Assembly: GCA_966112615.1 (NCBI GenBank)
Contig: CBHWDO010000008.1
Location: 62,001-126,000 of the forward strand
Source of the DNA: Flavitalea sp966112615
GTDB taxonomy: Bacteria; Bacteroidota; Bacteroidia; Chitinophagales; Chitinophagaceae
DNA: 64,000 bases
Reading direction: 5' to 3'
Under the pieces are notes generated by a model. It was not told the origin of the DNA. It searched no databases and saw only the letters and a program-made list of their open reading frames with translations. Shown piece by piece: positions 1 to 9,079 of this stretch. Numbering within the stretch: the first letter of the stretch is position 1; every line of letters begins with the position of its first letter. The position numbers were made by a program, and so were the translations under genes.

Positions 1-1
1 T

Positions 2-445
2 GTCGATCCAAAGAAGATTGACTGGAAGAAAATGAGTAAGAAATATTTTCCTTACCAGATCAAGCAGCGGCAGGGTGATGATAATTCATTAGGAGTAATG
101 AAATTCAATTTCAGGAATAAACATTCCGTGTATCTGCATGATACCAATGCAAGATGGTTATTTCAGAAGACCCAGCGATCATTGAGTCATGGTTGTGTAC
201 GTGTACAAAAATGGAAAGAACTGGCTGAATTTTTGGTAAGAAATGATACGCTGAAAATTCCTGTTGATTCACTGAATAGCTGGATCTCGAGAAAGGAAAA
301 GCGCGTGGTGAGTGGCTTTGAACGTGTGCCGATTTTTATTCGATATTTTACCTGTGAAGGAAAGGAAGGAAAGATCCGTTTTTATGAAGATATATATGGC
401 AATGACAGGATACTGAGAGAGCGATATTTTGCCAATAAACTTTAA
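2..445 (+). CDS. L,D-transpeptidase, YkuD domain (C-terminal part, cut by window edge)
   Basis: The frame is already open at the left edge, so the N-terminus is outside; 147 residues are visible. The catalytic core of a YkuD-type L,D-transpeptidase is present: YLHDT followed by SHGCVRV, with the nucleophilic Cys at about visible residue 65 in the usual H...SHGCxR signature. Such periplasmic enzymes make 3-3 peptidoglycan crosslinks or attach proteins to the wall. The tail after the Cys (about 80 residues) matches the YcbB-like subgroup of Bacteroidota. An rlpA-like gene follows after 9 bases, suggesting a cell-wall operon. The enzyme class is clear; the exact subfamily is inferred. Confidence 0.88.
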   Translation, partial: VDPKKIDWKKMSKKYFPYQIKQRQGDDNSLGVMKFNFRNKHSVYLHDTNARWLFQKTQRSLSHGCVRVQKWKELAEFLVRNDTLKIPVDSLNSWISRKEKRVVSGFERVPIFIRYFTCEGKEGKIRFYEDIYGNDRILRERYFANKL

Positions 446-454
446 AATAACCCT

Positions 455-931
455 ATGAAGAACATTCTTTTTTTTCTCATGATGTTAATTGGATCGGTTT
501 CGGTCCAGGCTTCCGTTCTGTTGGATACTACAGGTATCAGCCAGGATAAGAAGGCTGTCAAGGCAAAAAGAAATAAGAATACCGGGAAGATCCAATACGG
601 TACTGCCAGTTATTATCATTCAAAATTCGAGGGAAAGAAAACCAGCAGCGGGCAATTATATGATGGTTCAAAATATACAGCAGCGCACAATGGTCTGCCG
701 TTGAATACCTGGATCAAAGTGACCAATTTACGCAATAAGAGATCGGTGATTGTAAAAGTGAACGATCGCCTTCATCATAAAAATGACCGGATTGTGGATC
801 TGAGCAGGGCTGCAGCGCAGGACCTGGGTTACCTTGGAAGAGGACTGACCAGGGTGAAGGTAGAAGTGCTGGGTAAGAAAAAGCCGGTAACGCCAAAGAA
901 AACCCCCAGGAAAACCCCTAAGAAGAAATAA
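455..931 (+). CDS. RlpA-like double-psi beta-barrel protein
   Basis: 158 residues: signal peptide (about 1-19), a linker, then an RlpA/DPBB domain from about residue 47 (GTASYYHSKF) to 138. Known RlpA proteins are septal lytic transglycosylases acting on denuded glycan. Here TAAH (His78), Asp70 and VNDR (Asp104) are present, but the position usually occupied by the Glu of NGExYD is Gln67 (SSGQLYD). The C-terminus is a strongly basic Lys/Pro tail of about 18 residues rather than a SPOR domain. It sits 9 bases after the L,D-transpeptidase. Family assignment is firm; activity is uncertain because of the Glu-to-Gln change. Confidence 0.85.
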   Translation: MKNILFFLMMLIGSVSVQASVLLDTTGISQDKKAVKAKRNKNTGKIQYGTASYYHSKFEGKKTSSGQLYDGSKYTAAHNGLPLNTWIKVTNLRNKRSVIVKVNDRLHHKNDRIVDLSRAAAQDLGYLGRGLTRVKVEVLGKKKPVTPKKTPRKTPKKK

Positions 932-932
932 T

Positions 933-962
933 TTTTCATTTAACTGACGACTGTTAATTTTG
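933..962 (+). promoter_or_regulatory. possible Bacteroidota-type promoter of the 989 gene
   Basis: TAATTTTG at 955-962 fits the TAnnTTTG -7 box; a TTT lies 19 bases upstream where TTG is expected. The ATG is 26 bases downstream. The -33 element is imperfect, so this is tentative. Confidence 0.35.
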
Positions 963-988
963 CCCCTAACCTAACTAAAACCTCGTTT

Positions 989-1588
989 ATGAAGAAACTG
1001 GCAGGGTTATTATTCGTGTCCGTATTCGCTGCTCTCACTGGTTTTTCACAGAATTCAACTGATTATATACAGCCTCCTAGTTTAGGAGTTCATTTCTTTT
1101 ACAATGATTTTGAAAGTGCTGCCAATGTAAGGGCAACATCTTTATCCTCTGCGCTGAGCAATAGCCAGTTTGGTAAGATCGGAAAGATGAAAGGCGGTGT
1201 AATGGTGAATTATATTCAGGGAATCAAATCAAAGCTTGATTTTTCCACTTCACTGGCCATGAGTAGCCTTGAATATCCATTGCGCAAGCATGATGCAGTG
1301 GGAGAAGAAAAGATCCTCCTGGAAGCAGATGCTTCCATTAAAGCGAAGATGCTGAGCAGTCAGTACGTGGTGAATCCATATGTACAGGCTGGTATCGGTG
1401 CCTTCCAGTGGAATGGGTACTATGGTGCATACATTCCTGCGGGAGTTGGTTTGCAGTTCAATGTTGGTCAGACCAATGCGATCCTGATCAATGCTCAATA
1501 TAAAATTCCCATTACCGAGCAGGCGAACTATGCATTCTTTTATAGTTTGGGATTTGTGGGAAAGATTGGGGATTTGAAGAAGAAGTAG
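989..1588 (+). CDS. small outer-membrane beta-barrel-like protein
   Basis: 199 residues with a clear signal peptide ending near residue 20 (LTGFSQ). The rest alternates short amphipathic strands and Gly/Asn turns, ends in a hydrophobic strand (YSLGFVGKIG), and resembles the outer-membrane-protein barrel fold common in Bacteroidota. No enzymatic motif is visible. It is probably transcribed alone from the upstream -7 box. Its TAG stop is followed directly by an AGTTAGG-type repeat and then a strong hairpin terminator at 1623-1649. The specific function is unknown. Confidence 0.7.
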   Translation: MKKLAGLLFVSVFAALTGFSQNSTDYIQPPSLGVHFFYNDFESAANVRATSLSSALSNSQFGKIGKMKGGVMVNYIQGIKSKLDFSTSLAMSSLEYPLRKHDAVGEEKILLEADASIKAKMLSSQYVVNPYVQAGIGAFQWNGYYGAYIPAGVGLQFNVGQTNAILINAQYKIPITEQANYAFFYSLGFVGKIGDLKKK

Positions 1589-1618
1589 TTAGGAGTTAGG
1601 AGTTGGGAGTTGGAAGTT
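1586..1618 (+). repeat. AGTTAGG/AGTTGGG heptamer repeat starting at a stop codon
   Basis: Four consecutive 7-base units (TTAGGAG, TTAGGAG, TTGGGAG, TTGGAAG) begin in the TAG stop of the 989 gene. The same units occur after the stop at 26814 and as a palindrome at 40722-40804. Confidence 0.8.
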
Positions 1619-1622
1619 ATTG

Positions 1623-1649
1623 ACCGCTGAGTAATCAGCGGTTTTTTTT
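1623..1649 (+). terminator. rho-independent terminator
   Basis: Perfect 8-bp stem ACCGCTGA/TCAGCGGT with a GTAA loop, followed by a run of eight T. It ends the 989 transcript. Confidence 0.85.
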
Positions 1650-1651
1650 AT

Positions 1652-1812
1652 GGGCTGACCAGCTCCGGGGAGCTGGGCTGAACATACCATGCTGAACAAA
1701 CAGCAAAGCTGTTTGGGCTGATTGGAATAATGATCAAGTCAGCCCAAAAACCTGCGGTTTTTGTTCAGCCTTGTGCGTTCAGCCCAATTTTGCTTCGCAA
1801 ATTGGTCAGCCC
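1652..1812. repeat. branched palindromic element, copy A
   Basis: Outer arms GGGCTGAC (1652) and GTCAGCCC (1805) are perfect complements. Inside each arm lie, symmetrically, a side hairpin, a long box pair, a second side hairpin and an inner box (GGGCTGAT/GTCAGCCC). Side hairpins have loops AAA (AACAGC/GCTGTT), TGC and TTC; one has a 4-base loop. The right long box (1763-1783) is an exact 21-base match to the right box of copy F near 42160. The left partner is diverged in its middle. Confidence 0.85.
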
Positions 1813-1914
1813 GCTGCCCGAAAAATACCATCTCATTTACGTCAAAACACCATTTCCACCTTACAGCATACTGGTAATTTGGTTGAAGAATTTTTAACCA
1901 TAAAACTAGTGTGT

Positions 1915-3270
1915 ATGAGAAGGAATGTAGTGTATTGGATCATGTGCTTTGTGCTGTTTGGAATGGTGTCCTGTAAGAAAAACATGGAACCAATGGTTCA
2001 ACCTGCTGAGCAGGTTCCTGTAAATGATCCGCAACTTGAAGGTAGGGCTGGATTGAACAGGGAAGTGGCCAGGATCCTGGAAGATGTTTATCAGAATCCC
2101 AAAGCATTTTATGAAGCAAGTGCAGCGATACTGTCGGAGTATTATGATGATGAAACGGTATTGCTAAAGGATCTGCTCTTTCCGGAGTATAGCCCTTTGT
2201 ATACTTCAGCGAAATTCAAAAGTTATCATTCTCCGGTGGGTGTTTTCAAGAATGAATTTTACCAGGCATTGAATAAAGGAAAATATCCTTTGTTGAAGAA
2301 CAGTTTGTATCCACAGGAAATAATCAATTCAGGTTCAGGGGAAGTGCGCGCATTGGCACCGGCGACAGATACTGCTGCTGAGATCTTTTCCAATTCAAAG
2401 GGTGTAGCCATTTATTTCCCTTATTCAGAAAATTTTGGAAGCCTGTTTACCAGTTCCTATTTCGACAATGTAAACAAAGATCCAAGAGGTAAGCTGGCAA
2501 CCATTGTGGCGGCCGATAGGGAAGCAGATGAGGCACCCGGTAAGGAGCCATATCTTTCCGGAACCCGCACCAATCCTACAATTGCATGGATGGTTGTAAA
2601 TGTGAATGACGGTTATGCAGAATTGAATCCTACTCATATTGTCGGAGTAGGTGCTGAACCTTATGCAGGAGGTCCCGTGATGGATTCAAGCGCAGTAGCA
2701 GGAGGAATATTAAGGGTTTACCAGGGACATGTGGTGTTGAAAGAGCAGATGGATAATTTTATCAGCCTGGTTGGAAATGGAGGAGGATCAGAAGTGTTTG
2801 TTTCGCGTGTATCGGGTTATCTTTCATTGAAGGACAATATTGTCAATTCATTTTCGGGTGATATTATCCGCTTGAAATTTAAAAGAAAAGACATAAGAAA
2901 AAAGAGAGTAAAAGCTGTTTGTGCGATATGGGATGCTAACTGGGTTCCAAAAAATCTGGAGCAGATATATGCAGTGTGGGAAAATGACAAAACAGTTACC
3001 AAGAAGATTGAGGGAGAGTTGAAAACAACATTAAAAGAAAAAGAAACAGGACTTGAGGTTGTTGGTACCATCAATTTTTCAGTTCAGGTAACCACAGACA
3101 ATCCAATAATAAGACAACTTAAACTTGATCGGGTTAGCTACCTGGCCGGTGCTAAAAAAGAGCAGGGATGCTTCTTTTCCACCCAGAAGACTTTCCTTTC
3201 AAGCGGAACATGGCCCTGGTATGATTGCGGAAGCAGCTGGCAGTGGGCATTGCCTTACCAGTATCTGTAA
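1915..3270 (+). CDS. hypothetical lipoprotein
   Basis: I start this at the ATG at 1915 because it opens a lipoprotein signal (hydrophobic segment then GMVSC with Cys20); the frame remains open upstream into a repeat, which I do not count as coding. The mature protein is about 430 residues without a domain I recognise. It is rich in Tyr/Asn, contains TRTNPTIAWMVVNVNDGYAE-like beta segments, and ends with two Cys (ACW-type spacing GCFF...YDCG) that could pair. The stop TAA is one base before branched palindrome copy B, and the gene converges on pbp1A. Probably surface or periplasmic; function unknown. Confidence 0.7.
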   Translation: MRRNVVYWIMCFVLFGMVSCKKNMEPMVQPAEQVPVNDPQLEGRAGLNREVARILEDVYQNPKAFYEASAAILSEYYDDETVLLKDLLFPEYSPLYTSAKFKSYHSPVGVFKNEFYQALNKGKYPLLKNSLYPQEIINSGSGEVRALAPATDTAAEIFSNSKGVAIYFPYSENFGSLFTSSYFDNVNKDPRGKLATIVAADREADEAPGKEPYLSGTRTNPTIAWMVVNVNDGYAELNPTHIVGVGAEPYAGGPVMDSSAVAGGILRVYQGHVVLKEQMDNFISLVGNGGGSEVFVSRVSGYLSLKDNIVNSFSGDIIRLKFKRKDIRKKRVKAVCAIWDANWVPKNLEQIYAVWENDKTVTKKIEGELKTTLKEKETGLEVVGTINFSVQVTTDNPIIRQLKLDRVSYLAGAKKEQGCFFSTQKTFLSSGTWPWYDCGSSWQWALPYQYL

Positions 3271-3271
3271 G

Positions 3272-3481
3272 CCGGGCTGACAACCGCGAAGCGGTTGGCT
3301 GAACGGACCGGGCTGAACAATCAACTAAGTTGATTGCGCTGAACGAAAAAAGAAAACAACGACCACCATGGTCGTTCTTTTCTTTTCTTTTCAGCCTTTG
3401 GCTGCTTTCCGGTCAGCCTAATTGCCTGCGGCAATTGTTCAGCCCGTTCCGTTCAGCCCGCCCTCCGGGCGGTCAGCCCGG
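3272..3481. repeat. branched palindromic element, copy B (210 bp, overlaps pbp1A stop)
   Basis: Outer arms CCGGGCTGAC (3272-3281) and GTCAGCCCGG (3472-3481) are perfectly complementary. Next come side hairpins AACCGC-GAA-GCGGTT on the left and GCCC-TCC-GGGC on the right. The 22-base box pairs GGCTGAACGG... / GTTCAGCCCG... differ at one position. Then hairpins CAATCAAC-TAA-GTTGATTG and AATTGCC-TGC-GGCAATT follow, and a central hairpin AACGACCA-CCA-TGGTCGTT extended by A/T-rich arms. The left end is 1 base after the lipoprotein TAA; the right end supplies the TGA of pbp1A. Confidence 0.88.
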
Positions 3482-5890
3482 TTGGTTATCTTTCTTTCCA
3501 AAGATGCGTTTGAAGAAACCTTTCTTTTTCTTGCCATCCTGATTGTCAATATTTGGCGGGTCGTTCTTCTTCTTATCGTCCTTGGAATTCTTATTTCCGT
3601 TTGCTTCGTTCAGGATCTTCTGTTCTTCCATGGAAAGTTTGGATTCCACAGGAACATTATTGGTGTCCGGAGTGCCGAGGTAATCATCGGCTTCTCCATT
3701 ACCTACATTCGCACCCTCAGCACCTGGAGGCGGTGCCTGGTCAACGATATCAATGTAATCATACAATGATTCATTACGCATATTTTCAGGTGCTACAAAT
3801 GCCATGTTCTTATCCAAGCCCAAAGTCTTGTCTGCAAATGCCTTGCTGATAAAGTACTCCCATATAGGCATTGCTGCCTTACCTCCATACCCTAATCCTC
3901 CTTCAAGTCTAACGAATCGATCATCGCAACCGATCCAGACACCTGCGGACAATTGCGGTGTGAAACCTATGAACCATGCATCAGAGTTATCATTGGTGGT
4001 TCCGGTCTTACCGGCCATTTCAGCGATTCCCAGCCTTGATCTTAAACCTGCTGCAGTTCCGATATCTACCGGTCCCTGCATCATCCTCGACATGGTATAA
4101 GCTGTTGCCTGGCTGATCACTTCCTTTCTCTCCGTATCAAATCTTGCCAGTACATTTCCATTCTTATCCTCGATCCTGGTGATATACACCGGCTTGGTAC
4201 TGAAACCCCCGGTTGGAAACATCGAGTATCCCCACATCATTTCATACAAAGACAGATCGCAGGAACCCAAACTGATCGATGGATATGGTTCCACCTTGGT
4301 AGGGATATTGATCTGCTTTAAAAAGTCTGCAAAACGCTGCGGCGTTGTCTGCTTGATCAGGTATGCAGCCACTTCATTGATCGACCAGGTCAATCCACTG
4401 GATAAACTTCTTGTTCCGGTTCTTCCGGTATTCTTTGCAGGCACCCATCCCGATCCAGGGAAATACTGAGCAGTTGCTTCACACTGTGTTTCCGGTGTGA
4501 ATCCAAATTCCTCGATGGCCAGGGCATACAGGAATGGCTTGATAGAAGATCCTACCTGTCGCTTGGTCCTGATGTTGACGTGATCGTATTTATAAGTTTT
4601 GAAATCAATTCCTCCTACCCATGCTTTCACCTGTCCGGTCATTGGATCCTGTACCATGAATGCGGTCTGCAACATCTCGCGATGATACCTGATCGAATCC
4701 ATAGGCGTCATCACTGTATCTTTTTCCCTCTTGGAGTTCCAGGCAAACACACGCATCTTGACCTTTTCTTTGAATGCTTTCCGGATCTCTTCTTCAGTGG
4801 CACCTTCTGCTTTCATCGCTCTCCATCTGTCACTGTTGTTCATCGCGGCATCCAAAACATTCTGATGACCTTTCCATACCGCATCGGTCTTCACGCTTTT
4901 CTGTGCACTTAATACACGCTGTAAAACAGGCATGTGGCGGGCTACAGCTTCTTCAGCATATAACTGCATTCTTGGATTGATGGTAGTATAGATCTTCAAT
5001 CCATCTGAATACAGGTCGTAATTATCACCATCAGCTTTCTCATTTTCCTTGCACCATTTCTTCAGTTCATCACGGATCACGTCGAGAAAGTATGGCGCCA
5101 TACCATTGTTCTCATCAACCTTTTTATAATTCAGCCTGATAGGGTTCTTTTTGAAATTGAGTGCTTCAGCATCTGTGATATAATCGTTGCGAAGCATCTG
5201 GTCGATCACCGTATTACGACGGTCGAATGACTGCTTATAATTGGTACGGGGGTTATAGGTTCCGGTAGCTTTCAGCATCCCGATCAGCGTAGCGGCTTCC
5301 TCAACATTCAAACGATCCGGTTCTTTTGAAAAAAAAGTGCGTGATGCATTCCTGATCCCATACACATTATCACTAAAAGAAACCGTATTGAGATAGAGGG
5401 CGAGAATTTCCTGCTTGGTAAAATTCCTTTCAAGCTTCACCGCGATCATCCACTCTTTTAATTTCTGGATGATACGGCTTACAGGGTTGGTAGCCCTTTC
5501 ATCAAACATATTCAGCGCTAGCTGCTGTGTGATGGTACTTCCTCCACCTTCGCGGCCAAGCAATACCACTGCACGGGCAACTGCCTTTCCATCAATACCT
5601 GAGTGATCATAAAAGCGTTCGTCTTCAGTTGCCACAAGGGCATCAATGACATGCTTTGAAATATCTTTATACTGAACATTGCTTCGGTTTCCTTTCTCAC
5701 GGAAATATTTACCCATAGGAGTTCCATCATCCGCATAAACCTCTGAAGCCAGTGTAATGGATGGGTTTTCCAGTTGTGCAAGCGAAGGCATTCTGCCAAA
5801 TAATCCAAAATTGATGAGTAGTAACAGGAGCAAAAATGCTGCGAGTCCTATCAAAAATATCTTCCAGTAGATCCTGACTGATTTAGTCAT
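3473..5890 (-). CDS. penicillin-binding protein 1A (bifunctional glycosyltransferase/transpeptidase)
   Basis: 805 residues, usual length for class A PBPs. A single N-terminal membrane segment (about 9-30) is followed by a GT51 domain with the catalytic Glu89 in TEDERFYDHSG and GGSTITQQL near 116-124. The transpeptidase domain has Ser448 in SSIK, SIN at 503-505 and KTGT at 628-631, all intact. It polymerises and crosslinks peptidoglycan from lipid II in the periplasm. The C-terminus is a Lys/Asp/Asn-rich tail; its last codons, CAA CCG GGC TGA, lie in the end of a palindromic repeat. porW lies 57 bases upstream on the same strand, an association seen in Bacteroidota. Confidence 0.95.
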   Translation of the reverse strand: MTKSVRIYWKIFLIGLAAFLLLLLLINFGLFGRMPSLAQLENPSITLASEVYADDGTPMGKYFREKGNRSNVQYKDISKHVIDALVATEDERFYDHSGIDGKAVARAVVLLGREGGGSTITQQLALNMFDERATNPVSRIIQKLKEWMIAVKLERNFTKQEILALYLNTVSFSDNVYGIRNASRTFFSKEPDRLNVEEAATLIGMLKATGTYNPRTNYKQSFDRRNTVIDQMLRNDYITDAEALNFKKNPIRLNYKKVDENNGMAPYFLDVIRDELKKWCKENEKADGDNYDLYSDGLKIYTTINPRMQLYAEEAVARHMPVLQRVLSAQKSVKTDAVWKGHQNVLDAAMNNSDRWRAMKAEGATEEEIRKAFKEKVKMRVFAWNSKREKDTVMTPMDSIRYHREMLQTAFMVQDPMTGQVKAWVGGIDFKTYKYDHVNIRTKRQVGSSIKPFLYALAIEEFGFTPETQCEATAQYFPGSGWVPAKNTGRTGTRSLSSGLTWSINEVAAYLIKQTTPQRFADFLKQINIPTKVEPYPSISLGSCDLSLYEMMWGYSMFPTGGFSTKPVYITRIEDKNGNVLARFDTERKEVISQATAYTMSRMMQGPVDIGTAAGLRSRLGIAEMAGKTGTTNDNSDAWFIGFTPQLSAGVWIGCDDRFVRLEGGLGYGGKAAMPIWEYFISKAFADKTLGLDKNMAFVAPENMRNESLYDYIDIVDQAPPPGAEGANVGNGEADDYLGTPDTNNVPVESKLSMEEQKILNEANGNKNSKDDKKKNDPPNIDNQDGKKKKGFFKRIFGKKDNQPG

Positions 5891-5947
5891 GGGGTGCTAT
5901 GTTTATTTAAAAGGTTCGGTCGAAAGCGCCAAATTTCCTCAATTTGC

Positions 5948-8900
5948 TTAATCTTTCAGGTATTGGCTCTCAAATTTTTTGTAATCTTCAAGGGTTTTTG
6001 TTTGTTGTAACAATTCGTAGTTACTGTTATTGATGATCACAAAATAATACTTGCCTACCGGCAGCCATGGTATGATGGTGGTGGGTGCTGATTTTCTTAC
6101 ATCTGCCGCATACTTCTTCGCTTCTTCAGCATTGGCAAATCCACTGATCAGCAACATCTTAATGTCGTCGTTGAACAATACATTATCCGATTTCAATCCT
6201 GTATATCGTTGGGAATTATACCGGTTGAAGGCATTTTTCGATTCAGAAATGTAAACAGGATCCACTTTGTTGGTTACCATTACCACCATGTGCGGCTGGT
6301 TAGGATCATGACTATAATTTCGTGCCAAAGGTGCCGGCTTGTTGGATTTCACACTGTCGGTCTTCACCTGCACAGGCTGCTTGACCACCGGAGGTTCTTT
6401 TTTAACCACTACAGCCTCAGGTTCTTTGGTCTTTACCACAGGCTCTGGTTCTTTTGTTTTTACTACCGGACTGTCTACAACCTTTTTCTGGGCCACTACG
6501 GAATCCTGTTTTTTAGGCTGATCGATGATCTTTTCCACGATCACGGTTTCCTTTTTCACCGGTGCCGGTTTATCGATGATCACTGGTTCATCTTCCTTCG
6601 GACGCTCAATTTGAAGATTGGCGAGGTAATCCTCGATCTCTTTTCTCCGGTTTAGCACATCCAGCATGTTCTGTGCTTTCTCCGCCATTGGGGAATCGCG
6701 GAACACTTCGATGATCTGTCCCAATACCACTTTTGCCTCGGCATCCTGTCTCTGCCTGATCAGGTAAACCGCGTTTATATACAATAACTGCGGAGTCCAA
6801 TAGTGTTGACCGTACCTGTCATCCGCCTGTTTCTTTTTGGCTACCGCTTCCTGGAATCTACCTTCTATGAAGGCATTGTAAATATCGTCGTAGGTGCGGG
6901 TCATTTCTTCCTGCTCCGTTGTAACCTTTCCTTTGCTCGATGACATGGTCATTTGCCTTTCCAGTGGATCTCCTGCAAATCGGGTCTGCATTTGATCCAA
7001 CACTTTTCTTGCATCTGCCTCACGGCCGGTTTTCATATAACTCACATACAGCATATACAGCACTTCAGGAAGCCTGTTATGCTTTGGATTTGCTTCAGGA
7101 AATCCTGCCAGTGAATCGATCACCAACTGGTATTCTTCCAATCCATTTAAATATGAATTTCCAAGATTGACAAGGGCATTGTTAATAGAATCATTCGATG
7201 CCTGTAATTTCTCCGGCGTTAATGGTATACCAGCAAGTAATCCTTCGATTGAATTGGTTTCAAGAGGAGTTTCTGCTGCTGCAACATTTGGTTGATTATT
7301 TTGCTGCGCTACAACGGTGGCCTGGTTTACCGCAGCGGATCTTCGCCAGTTATCAACATTTGGTCTTTTGCCCCACTTGGCCACAAATGCAGTATAGCCG
7401 CGGGATTTGAGCTGGTTGTTATAAAAATACCATTCCCCTTTTTCATTCGAATTGAATAGATCCTGCGGTGCTTCATTTTTATTCGCCGGAGCATTCACAG
7501 GGTTAACGATGGCAGTTTCTTCTTCTGCAAGTCCCTGTGCTTTTCGCATTGCTCTCAATTTCTTTTTCAGCAAAGCTTCACGCTCTGCTTCAGGCATTGC
7601 AGCAAGTGCCTGCAAACTGTCCTGCCGCGAGATCACATTCACCTGCTCTACGATGGTTCCCAGTGTTGCCATTCTTTTTTCAAATGCAACTGGATCTTCA
7701 ATTACAGGATCAGAGGTTTGAAGACTGTCGTAATAAGATTTTGCTTCAGTGTATTTTTTTTGTTTGAATGAAAGGTCACCGAGTAACAAATATGCTTTTG
7801 ATCTGTGTGAATTGATGGCATCAGGTAGTGCAGCGGCAGCAGCTTTTTGAAGTAATGATTTTGCGCCATCAATATTATTTCGTTCCAGTTCAATCTGTGC
7901 TGCAGTATAGTAGATGATATCAGCATATCGCTGGTATTTATCTCTTCGTCCCATCTTCACCAGGTCATCAATGTTGCGTTGAATAGCAAGACTATCACCT
8001 TTGTTCTGACGGATGCTGTTGAGCCTGGCAAAGACTTCCATCACAGGATCTAGTGAATGTTTGATCGCCTTGTTATAGAATTCAACTGCGAGATCTGATT
8101 TTCCTACGAGTGCATACATTTGTGCAACGAGGTATTCCCATCTCGATAATTCGTACTGATCATTTGCATTGCCCAATGCCTGGGTAAGATAAAATGCAGA
8201 GCTGTCGTAGTTTTCCTGCTGGTAAAAATAATTCGCCTGAAGTTCGTGCAGGTCTGTTTGCAATCGTTCCGGAAAATTCGGATCTCTTCGAAGTGTTTCA
8301 ATCAATACCGCTGCATCAACCAGTTCTCCCTGTGCAAGAAATGTTTTGATCTGCCACAGGAAAGATTCATTCCTGCTGGGCGGTGTTGAAACCAGTTTCT
8401 TTAGTAATGAATTATTTTCTTTTGTTGATATCGTAAAAGCGCTTCCACCTTCAGTTTCATTGGATCCGATGGTTCTGTCGTATCCATCTTTTTCCTTCGG
8501 TGCAAATGCATAGTTGATATACTGAAAGGTCTGGTAAGCAGAATCAAGCCGGTTTTTAAAGAAATATGCTTTGCCCATCAGCATATAAAGGTTATCGATC
8601 CATGCATTGCGAAGATCGTGGATCAGGATCCCTGCATTTGCTTTATAGATCACTGAATCAAGTTCGATGGAATCACGTTCGGTAACCTTGACAGAGTAAT
8701 TGTAGAAATTCAGCAATTTCGAATAGTCATCCACGTTAGAAGCTTTCGCACGGTCGAGGATAGCATTGAGACGATTATTTGCATTGAAGTACCAGTTGTA
8801 ATGCGTTACAGTATTCTGGTAACCACGACGGGTGAAAGTGAATTTTTTTTCAGCAGATTTTTCAGAACCGAGAGGGCGATCCTCGTATTTTTTAGGTTTT

Positions 8901-8998
8901 TTAAGATCGAAAGAAAGCGATGGCTGTGCCGATGCGATCGGCAGAATGAAAAAATGAAAGAGGAGACCCAGCAGGGCCGCTTTAAAAACCTTGTGCAT
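5948..8998 (-). CDS. porW: PorW/SprE-type TPR protein of the type IX secretion system
   Basis: 1016 residues with a signal peptide (cleavage near residue 24, IASAQ). Many TPR-like helical pairs fill roughly residues 90-780 (for example AYQTFQYINYAF, ANYFYQQENYDSSAFYLTQAL). A Val/Lys/Pro/Glu-rich low-complexity linker lies at about 800-890, followed by a conserved C-terminal domain. The start RRGYQNTVTHYNWYFNANNRL and overall layout match PorW/SprE. That protein links the T9SS ring/translocon with periplasmic components and is needed for secretion and gliding in relatives. It probably forms an operon with the downstream pbp1A. No other T9SS gene lies in the window, as expected since these genes are scattered. 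Confidence 0.8.
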   Translation of the reverse strand: MHKVFKAALLGLLFHFFILPIASAQPSLSFDLKKPKKYEDRPLGSEKSAEKKFTFTRRGYQNTVTHYNWYFNANNRLNAILDRAKASNVDDYSKLLNFYNYSVKVTERDSIELDSVIYKANAGILIHDLRNAWIDNLYMLMGKAYFFKNRLDSAYQTFQYINYAFAPKEKDGYDRTIGSNETEGGSAFTISTKENNSLLKKLVSTPPSRNESFLWQIKTFLAQGELVDAAVLIETLRRDPNFPERLQTDLHELQANYFYQQENYDSSAFYLTQALGNANDQYELSRWEYLVAQMYALVGKSDLAVEFYNKAIKHSLDPVMEVFARLNSIRQNKGDSLAIQRNIDDLVKMGRRDKYQRYADIIYYTAAQIELERNNIDGAKSLLQKAAAAALPDAINSHRSKAYLLLGDLSFKQKKYTEAKSYYDSLQTSDPVIEDPVAFEKRMATLGTIVEQVNVISRQDSLQALAAMPEAEREALLKKKLRAMRKAQGLAEEETAIVNPVNAPANKNEAPQDLFNSNEKGEWYFYNNQLKSRGYTAFVAKWGKRPNVDNWRRSAAVNQATVVAQQNNQPNVAAAETPLETNSIEGLLAGIPLTPEKLQASNDSINNALVNLGNSYLNGLEEYQLVIDSLAGFPEANPKHNRLPEVLYMLYVSYMKTGREADARKVLDQMQTRFAGDPLERQMTMSSSKGKVTTEQEEMTRTYDDIYNAFIEGRFQEAVAKKKQADDRYGQHYWTPQLLYINAVYLIRQRQDAEAKVVLGQIIEVFRDSPMAEKAQNMLDVLNRRKEIEDYLANLQIERPKEDEPVIIDKPAPVKKETVIVEKIIDQPKKQDSVVAQKKVVDSPVVKTKEPEPVVKTKEPEAVVVKKEPPVVKQPVQVKTDSVKSNKPAPLARNYSHDPNQPHMVVMVTNKVDPVYISESKNAFNRYNSQRYTGLKSDNVLFNDDIKMLLISGFANAEEAKKYAADVRKSAPTTIIPWLPVGKYYFVIINNSNYELLQQTKTLEDYKKFESQYLKD

Positions 8999-9079
8999 GC
9001 AGCGGCAAATAAAGCTTAATAACTGATTTTCAGTAAATATATTTTAAAGGAAGGCTTAATTTTTGGAAAGGGAAGACAG

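Noticed and set aside
1771..1914. N-terminal extension of the 1915 lipoprotein gene, open from a TTG at 1771
   Set aside because: It lies inside branched palindrome copy A and would bury the lipoprotein signal; the ATG at 1915 is a much better start.
6209..6655. 148-residue frame rich in His/Phe/Arg opposite porW
   Set aside because: Shadow of the Lys/Val/Glu-rich porW linker on the other strand.
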